64,000 bases of DNA. Origin: Callorhinus ursinus (taxonomy: Eukaryota; Chordata; Mammalia; Carnivora; Otariidae). The stretch is taken from contig NW_020312827.1 of NCBI RefSeq assembly GCF_003265705.1, positions 15,062,120 to 15,126,119 on the forward strand. Direction: 5' to 3'. This document shows, piece after piece, positions 57,690-64,000 of the stretch. Below the pieces are notes generated by a model. That model was not told the DNA's origin. It ran no database searches and saw only the letters and a program-made list of their open reading frames with translations. The position numbers and the translations under genes are program-made. Numbering within the stretch: position 1 is the stretch's first letter; every line of letters starts with the position of its first letter.

Positions 57690-58200
57690 CATAGGCATAA
57701 TGATTCATTGATTTGGGCAAGCATTCCATAAATATGTATTGAGCACCTACCCTGTTCCAGGGAAGGTTTTAGGGGCTGGACCCGCAGTTAGTCTATCAGA
57801 CAATGGCATGGCTCTCCTAGAGCCTACATTCTCTTGGAAGAGACAGGCAGTGAACAAGTGAAGGCATACATGTGATGCATTCAGATGATTACATGTGGTG
57901 TGAATAAGATAAAATAGCATAGTATGACAGAGGGATGGGGGAGCATTGGAGAAGGCTCTCAGGGGAGGTCTGAGACCTGACATTGGAACAGACGTCTGAA
58001 TGATGAAGAGTGGAGCATGTGAACATAGTGGGAGAAGGCTTTCCAGGCAGAGGGAACAGCAAGTGCATGAAATTGCTTGAAATTTTTTAAAGGAAAAAAA
58101 TGTCCAAAGAGTCTGGAGGGTGGTGAGCAAGGGAATGGAGAGCAGGAGGGGAGATCTCGGAGGTAATCAGGGGTCTAGTGATCGGTGGTGATAGGAGGGT
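57690..58200 (-). mobile_element. L2 LINE 3' UTR, antisense
   Basis: Well-preserved antisense L2: caagcattccataaatatgt, attgagcacctaccctgttc, cagggaaggttttaggggct, cctagagcctacattctctt, gaagagacaggcagtgaaca, ggcagagggaacagcaagtg, tggtgagcaagggaatgg. The 127-codon minus frame at 57747-58130 is the complement of this UTR and is not a gene. Confidence 0.85.
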
Positions 58201-59154
58201 CAGCTTCATGGGTGAATGACCCATACAGTCAGTCACTCAGGACTTCGTGATCTGACTTAATGCTATGCTATTTCTGTCTTGAAGTTCTTAATGATTTTAC
58301 CTTTGAACCTGTGTTTCTTGGGTGAAGTCTAATGAGACAATGGATCATGTGTGTGAGCAGAGGCAGTATGTGTCTGTCTGCTGTTCCTTACCAGTCACTT
58401 GCATATAGCGTTTGTGATGACCCATGAACACAGAATTACAGCAGACCCCCCCTGTGTGGGAGTTCAGCAAGGCTCCAAGTGAGTACAAGTTAAATGTGTT
58501 ATATCAACAACTCAGTAAGTGGGGCACTAATAGCCCAGAGCGGCCATGCACTCTGAACCAGAATTCTCCTTGAACACGGAAGGCAGTGGCATCCTAGGAA
58601 ACACTAAGGATCAAAGAACCATATCCTATCCTTTCTCACTCATGTTTCTTCCCCGTACTGCCCAATTACTGCCATTGAAAGTCATGAACAGGAAGAGGAG
58701 GAAAAGGAAAGATAGAGCAACTCATTTTCCTTTCAGTCCTTCCTTACTCACCAATAAGCCAAAGGTAGAAGTGTTGGTAGAACGTGTGGTATCTAGAAGT
58801 GGAAAGTAAAGACAGTTAAGTTAGTTTTGTGCAGAATTTCCACTCTCCTGGTAAGAAGGAAATACATATACATGTGTGAGTTACTGACTACAGATTGTGT
58901 AATGTCTGTGATTTCACATGCCAATTGCATGCACTTATATATCCATTTAATATTGGCATTGCATAATGTAAAGATGAACAGTAAAATTCATGCCCAGTAA
59001 TTTAAAATTTTCATGTTCCTTTACTGAGAATGACATTAAGTAGCAAATAAAAAAAAATCATGACACATTGAGAGATAGTGGAAGAAAGGAAAAAAGCCTT
59101 ATATTTTAGTGCAATGAACAACACACTTTTCTTCCTGCTTTTTTGAACAAGGGG
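58201..59154. other. Unique sequence, no gene supported
   Basis: An 87-codon plus frame (58546-58809) has a basic KRRKRK-type stretch but no domain. No repeat recognised. Confidence 0.4.
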
Positions 59155-59425
59155 TGTCTTAGTTTATCCAGGCTGCTCTACCAGAATACCACGGACTGAG
59201 TGGCTTAGAAACAACATAAATTTATTGCCCACGGTTTTGGAGGCTGGGAAATTCGGTATCTGGTGAGGACCCTCTTCCTGGTTCGTGGATGGCAGCTCCT
59301 TGCTGTTGTCCTCACATGATGGAAGGGGCGGGAGACCTCCCTGGGGCAGAGCCTAATCACCTCCCAAAGCCCCACCTCCTAATACCATCCCCTTGGGGGT
59401 TAGGATTTCAACATGAATTCTGTCA
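59155..59425 (-). mobile_element. MaLR (MST/MLT1-type) LTR, antisense, internally deleted
   Basis: tgtcttagtttatccaggct, gctctaccagaataccacgg, actgagtggcttagaaacaa, cataaatttattgcccacgg, ttttggaggctgggaaattc, gcctaatcacctcccaaagc, cccacctcctaataccatcc, gttaggatttcaacatgaat match the antisense LTR of MaLR elements. It is shorter than a full LTR because its centre is missing. Confidence 0.88.
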
Positions 59426-59544
59426 GTTCCTAGCAAGGGGCCCTCCATTTTCAGTTTTCACTTCATTTTCACTTTTCATTTCAATTTTCATGCCACAAAT
59501 TAAGTGGCCAGCCCTGGTGATAACATAAGTCATATGACAACAGA

Positions 59545-59735
59545 TATTATTACCTATTGGAACTTGGGGAAATCACTTTGCGTTTCCACGCCTTGATTTT
59601 CTCCCCTTTGTCATGCAGATAAGAATACCCCATGAATGGGGTTGTGATGAAGGTCATTTCAGAAGATGCCGTACATCCGTCACTGGGCAGTTTTTTATGT
59701 TCGGCAAGCATTCAGTAGTAGCAATGCAGGGCTCA
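59545..59735 (+). mobile_element. MIR SINE
   Basis: gaacttggggaaatcacttt, ccttgattttctcccctttg, gcagataagaataccccatg and ggcaagcattcagtagtagc follow the MIR order. Confidence 0.7.
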
Positions 59736-59889
59736 TAAACAGACCCTGTAGAATAAGATATGAGGTTCTGTGTGGATATGCATTATCTTAGCATTGTAGA
59801 GATATGAAAGGTCTTCTCGGTGAAACAATTTCTCTATCTCCATAGAGAAATTCTTGCCTTACAGGAACTTGGGAGGGAGCACACTGCTA

Positions 59890-61135
59890 ATATATCCCAT
59901 AATACCTTGGCTTCAGGAAAGCATTTGACAAATTATTTTATGTTCTTTTCTGGAGGAGAAACATAGGCTAGATGGTAAATCTGATAGATTTGTGTCAGTT
60001 CAGTAACTTTACTCAGAGAGTTTGATTAATGGATTATGGTAGCCTGGAGAGTGGATTCCAGCGATATGCCAGAGAACTTTGTTGTTGGCTCTGTCCTATT
60101 TAATATTTAATTCATGGCTTCGTGGAGGACACATCAAGCATGATTACCAAATATGTGACCGACGCAACGTTAGAAGGAAGAGATAAATCTTTTGTGACTA
60201 ATGAACGATTCAAACATATTTTCATAGACTGGCATCATGAACCAAATCCAATAGGATGAATTTAACAGATGGTTTAAGTTAGTTAAAAGTAAAATCAGAG
60301 GATAGACTATCCTAGGCTTATAAGAATATAAACTGTGACAAAGGGCTAAGGCTCAGAACTGTCTGTGAGTCATTCATTAATGCATGTATTTTTGCTTAAC
60401 AGCTAAAGCACCGGTCAACATGCTGGTTGCTATGAGGAATATATGAAGGTGCTAGGAACAGGGAGTATAATATTGAACATGGCAGTTACAGCACAACTCG
60501 GCCATGGAAGTGATTGAGGAGGGCAGGCAATGCAGATGACAACCAAACATGCACTTCATTCATTATTTTATTTGAATCACATGATCATAGACTTATTATA
60601 TAGTCCTATTAAATATGGGGACCAAATATGGGAATATTTGGAAAGAATATTGCAAGGTGCATTCAGAGGAGGATACTATGAATAATAAAAAAATTTAAAA
60701 CTCTGTCACATGAGGAATGAATGGCCAGTTGAGGGTTTCCTATTGCTATTACCACTGTAATTGATGATATCTTATTATATAGAGTAAAACCAAATCAAAA
60801 AGAATTTCTGAGTCAGCTAATTTTGCATATTTAGCCTGGAAAAAGCACTTGGGAAATGCTCAATTGCTATCTTTAAATATTTAACAGACTTTTATGTGGA
60901 AAATAAAATTACACTGTCTCTGTGTTGAATCTTATTTAGAATTAAGACAAATGAGTGGACATCATAGGAAGATGGATTTTGGCTCAATGTACAGAGAGCC
61001 TTTCTGCTGAGAGTTGATCTTTCCATAATTGGGGTTGTCCTTTTTGGGCCTGAATGACCATTTTTCAGGCATGACGCTGAATTAAAGACTGAACCATACA
61101 GCTTCTGTGGTTGTTTCCTACACTAAGATTCCATC
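59890..61135 (+). mobile_element. L3/CR1-like LINE, long fossil
   Basis: About 1.2 kb of a sense CR1-clade LINE. The reverse-transcriptase region shows agaaacataggctagatggt, gatagatttgtgtcagttca, gttggctctgtcctatttaa, atatttaattcatgg and aagcatgattaccaaatatg (the region encoding the FADD-type motif in intact CR1 elements, here broken). The 3' region shows tcaattgctatctttaaata, ggattttggctcaatgtaca and cactaagattccatcatg. An unrelated segment (about 60370-60600) seems inserted. Very old, not coding. Confidence 0.75.
60370..60600. mobile_element. Possible L2 fragment inserted in the L3/CR1 fossil
   Basis: cattcattaatgcatgtatt, gctggttgctatgaggaata and gaacatggcagttac could be an antisense L2 3' end. 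The flanking sequence on both sides is L3/CR1-like. Confidence 0.35.
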
Positions 61136-63799
61136 ATGTTGTTATGGAATTTAATGCAATTCGACAACCATTTTGGCCCCTCTTATGTGGCGGCCACTTC
61201 ACTGGGCAATCCAGAAGTTATGCAAACACCCAAAAAGACATTCTGCCTTCACCAGATGTACTATTGTCTACATGAGTGACCAAGAATATTTAACCAAGAG
61301 AGCTACCCTAAAGACATTCAACTTGAGTTAAAATTTGAATGAAGCAAGGATTTCAGTTTTCAGAAATAACTGGGGAAAATGACAGAATAGAGAAATGTTG
61401 AGGTATAACAGTAGATACTTAACTTTACCAAGGATGGAGGTAGGTCATGAGTTGTCTAGCACAAACTCAGTTGCAAGTAAAGTTAAAAAAAAAAGACTTT
61501 AAAATATGTATTTCCACATGTCATAATGGGTACATTGAGGGGATGCAGAGGGGACAGGAACTGTGAACATGGCTTTGGGGATGTTGTCTTGCAGATGTGC
61601 CCAGTACTTACCACATCCTCACCCCTGTCTGAGTGGTTCCTTGCACACAGGTCACCATTCTTGGGACCACATGACCCTGGCATCCCGGCCATGGCTAATG
61701 GGAGTGAGGACAAGTGCAATGGGGGAGCCAGTGTGGTCTAGGTACGGGTTGGTGTGAGAGTTGCAGTCAGCATGGGAAATGAGCCACTGGCCCCAACACA
61801 TGTTTTTCTCTTTGCAAGCGTAAATATGAAACATGCAAAGGAGTCAGCCCAGCAGGATATGGCAGAAACCAGGACACATGCAGAGGAACGGCAGAGAACA
61901 GATTCCATGAGGTAGCAGAAGCATTGGCATGAAGACAGTGAGAGCAGAGAGCCAGTGGAGCTGGGCAGGAGCAGCTGAGGTGGAGTAAGCAGTAGGTCAT
62001 GTGTATGGTGCCAGAGCACTAGATGCCCAGGCAATGGGTGCCAGGTACACAGAAAACAACGTAAACATACGAGGGTGTACCTAAGTGTCAACTTCTGTGC
62101 TAGATCTGAAAACTCTTGTGGGAAAAATCAGAGAAAGATCATGGAGGTCTTGGGAATGAGGGAAGGGGTGAGAATCGAGGTGAGCACGGATAGAATGTGA
62201 ACTGCCAAGGATGCTGTTGGTGGAAAGTAGGAACGGGAAGGCTCAGGTGTGGGGATGCAAAGAGCGGCATTACTAAAAGATGATACTTGGGAAAATGAAC
62301 GAAGTGCCTGTCTGCCCCAGCGAGGGCAGACAGGACTAAATTTCCCAGAATCCATTGGCCTCTTTGAAAAAATGTCAAAATGGCCTCCGTGTGGCGCTTC
62401 CACAAGTGAACACTCTCTTCCAGAGAAGGTTAAGTTTCTACTGAGGACGAAGCATCACCGTGGAATCCCTCCTGCATGTCCTCTCAATCCTCAAGGTCTT
62501 CTGCACAGTCACCCTGAACTCCAAGCTTTTGTGTTCGCCTCCGCTGTGACAGGCTTGTTCTGACGGTTTAATACTCTCTGCCGGCGAAAGTGTAAATTGT
62601 GAGGGTGATTTGGGGGACTGTGGACAGCTGACCATGGGACAAGGTTAGAGAGCTTCTAATCATTTTCTATAAATAGCTGAACTCTTTCCAACTGGTAATG
62701 ATTTTCTGTCTCTCTCTCTCGGCAAATCCTGAGCTGGAACCCAGAAGCGAATTGTTCTCTTTCCACAAGTCCTCTGACTAAAAACAAAGTGGGGTCAGTC
62801 ATCAGCCTGGGATGGTTAAAGAGAAGAGCATTGTTTTCTCTTGCCACTGATGAGTTGTAAATAAATTTGATTCCCAGTCTTTAACTTAGAGATTCATGGC
62901 AGCTCTGGGAGAGGTGTAGACAGAGTTCGAGATTCTCTGCTGCCTGCTGAGGGTTGGACAAAGTGGTTTCTGTGTTTTCTTGAATAGGAAGTTTTAGCCG
63001 AGAGTCCAAATGATGGGGTGAAATCTCAGCAAATGCGCAACACTCAAAGCAAGGCCTGGTCTATTAAAATCCTATTAACTGGCTCACAAATTTCCCATTT
63101 TCACAAAAACTGCCAAGTTTGCCTGTTAGTTTATTATTCATACATGAAGAGATGCTTCTTGGAGGAGCTCCTAAATATAATTTCTGTCAGCCAATCAGAC
63201 TGAGGGTTTCCAATGAAGTGATAAACACAATAGAATTCAGGGGGGTTCAGATGTGAGGTGGAAAATGAAAGCTGAGTTAGTTTCTGTGAATTGCCTTGTG
63301 TGAAGCAGCCAAAGAGAGGAGGTGGGTTACAGAATATAAAAATATCTGCATAATCCTACTAAGAAGGAGGAAAATGGGCTCCCAACACTCTCTGTTTCAA
63401 GAGCAGATGACAAACCCTTGATATACGGGGTAGGAGATTAAGCCAGGGGAGTTGTATCCATTTTCCAGCATTTGTAGGATGTTGGTACCATAACCCACTA
63501 GAAAAGCCTAATCTTCCAAGTTGCCCATTTTTGCAGTGAATCTTCTAGAACATTTATGACTCAAGGTCACATAATGAGTGAATCTGCATTCTTAGTGAAA
63601 TCACTCTCCGTTCCAGCATGTCGAGTCCAGGGAAGAATTATAGTGGAAGAGTGGTCACAGGAGATAAAATGGCTTTCTGTAATTGTAAACTATAAGACTT
63701 TCTCGGGGGTGTTGGATCAATGGGCGTTCCTTGGGATTTATTGCTAGGCCAGTGTGATTGACTAAGAAGGGCTGAGTTTTCATCTGCTTAGAGAACTGG
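61136..63799. other. Mostly unique sequence
   Basis: No gene is supported. Overlapping opposite frames (60-117 codons) occur at 61483-62091 and 62128-62563, without domains. Around 62335 an actaaatttcccagaatcca word resembles both the ZNF143/SBS motif and the start of certain old repeats. A TC run lies near 62708-62720. Confidence 0.35.
62307..62334. repeat. Perfect 11-bp stem inverted repeat
   Basis: cctgtctgccc at 62307-62317 and gggcagacagg at 62324-62334, separated by cagcga. It could form a GC-rich hairpin in DNA or RNA. No larger pre-miRNA-like pairing was traced by eye. Confidence 0.9.
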
Positions 63800-63930
63800 A
63801 GGAGGCATTGGTGACCTCAGTTCTGGTCCTAACTCCTCCTCTGGAGTGTTGTGTGAGTTTGGTTCAGGGAAACTACCTTTGTGCTCTGAGACTTCGGATG
63901 ACAGAATGACTATACTAGTACTTAATAGGC
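63800..63930 (+). mobile_element. MIR SINE fragment
   Basis: gacctcagttctggtcctaa, ctcctcctctggagtgttgt, gtgagtttggttcagggaaa, ctacctttgtgctctgagac follow the MIR order. Diverged. Confidence 0.65.
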
Positions 63931-64000
63931 CTTTATTTGGGGGGCTGCTATCTGGGTCCCTCTTGCTTCCTGCCACAAAGATGAAGGATACTGACCTGAT

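Noticed and set aside
57747..58130. 127-codon minus-strand frame
   Set aside because: It is the sense strand of an L2 3' UTR, which is T/C-rich and non-coding.

Overview
The window is vertebrate nuclear DNA, specifically from a carnivoran mammal. The clearest evidence is six copies of the carnivore tRNA-Lys-derived SINE (SINEC/CAN-SINE), read here on the minus strand and ending in the tRNA-like head motif complementary to gccacccaggcgcccc, plus two carnivore-type L1 insertions. Three SINE copies carry a gtgggagagggagaag-type body, and none looks like the dog-specific SINEC_Cf. I therefore infer a non-canid caniform (bear, seal or mustelid relative), but the species is not fixed by what I can see. 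Older mammalian repeats are everywhere: MIR, L2, L3/CR1-like LINEs, L1M, MLT1-type MaLR LTRs, MER5A and another hAT-Charlie fossil.

I find no protein-coding gene, RNA gene or operon. The longest open frame is 143 codons, and it lies opposite another open frame in a GC-rich patch, as expected by chance. Other frames fall in SINEs, L1 debris, microsatellites or unique sequence without recognisable protein similarity. The window is best read as intergenic or intronic DNA. Small exons of a large gene or of a lncRNA cannot be excluded by eye.

Layout: 1-5 kb holds an old LTR-like piece, a hAT fossil, a MIR and a probable LTR-internal-LTR MaLR element (about 2.7-4.96 kb) carrying a young SINE. It is followed by a CpG-richer unique patch (about 5.0-5.4 kb). 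5.6-9.5 kb holds MIRs and a twin-primed, internally inverted L1 with matching target-site duplications. 12.8-17.1 kb contains antisense L1M pieces and a MER5A, followed by a long pyrimidine tract (17.2-17.37 kb). 18-35 kb has a second MER5A, L2/MIR clusters, a sense L1M 3' UTR, an antisense MLT1-type LTR and two SINEs. 35-45 kb has a 24-unit GT microsatellite, a 133-bp L1 insertion, a SINE, another antisense LTR and an L3/CR1-like fossil. 49-51 kb is a nested L2/LTR/SINE stack. 53.9-54.8 kb is a repeat-free, CpG-enriched block that is the best regulatory candidate. 57.3-57.5 kb contains an RFX-like palindrome. 59-61.1 kb holds an antisense MaLR LTR and a long L3/CR1-like fossil.

All repeat names come from recall of consensus patterns, not from a database search. 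Boundaries are approximate unless a target-site duplication is given. I found no evidence of a new gene system. The interest lies in transposon archaeology and in a few candidate regulatory blocks.
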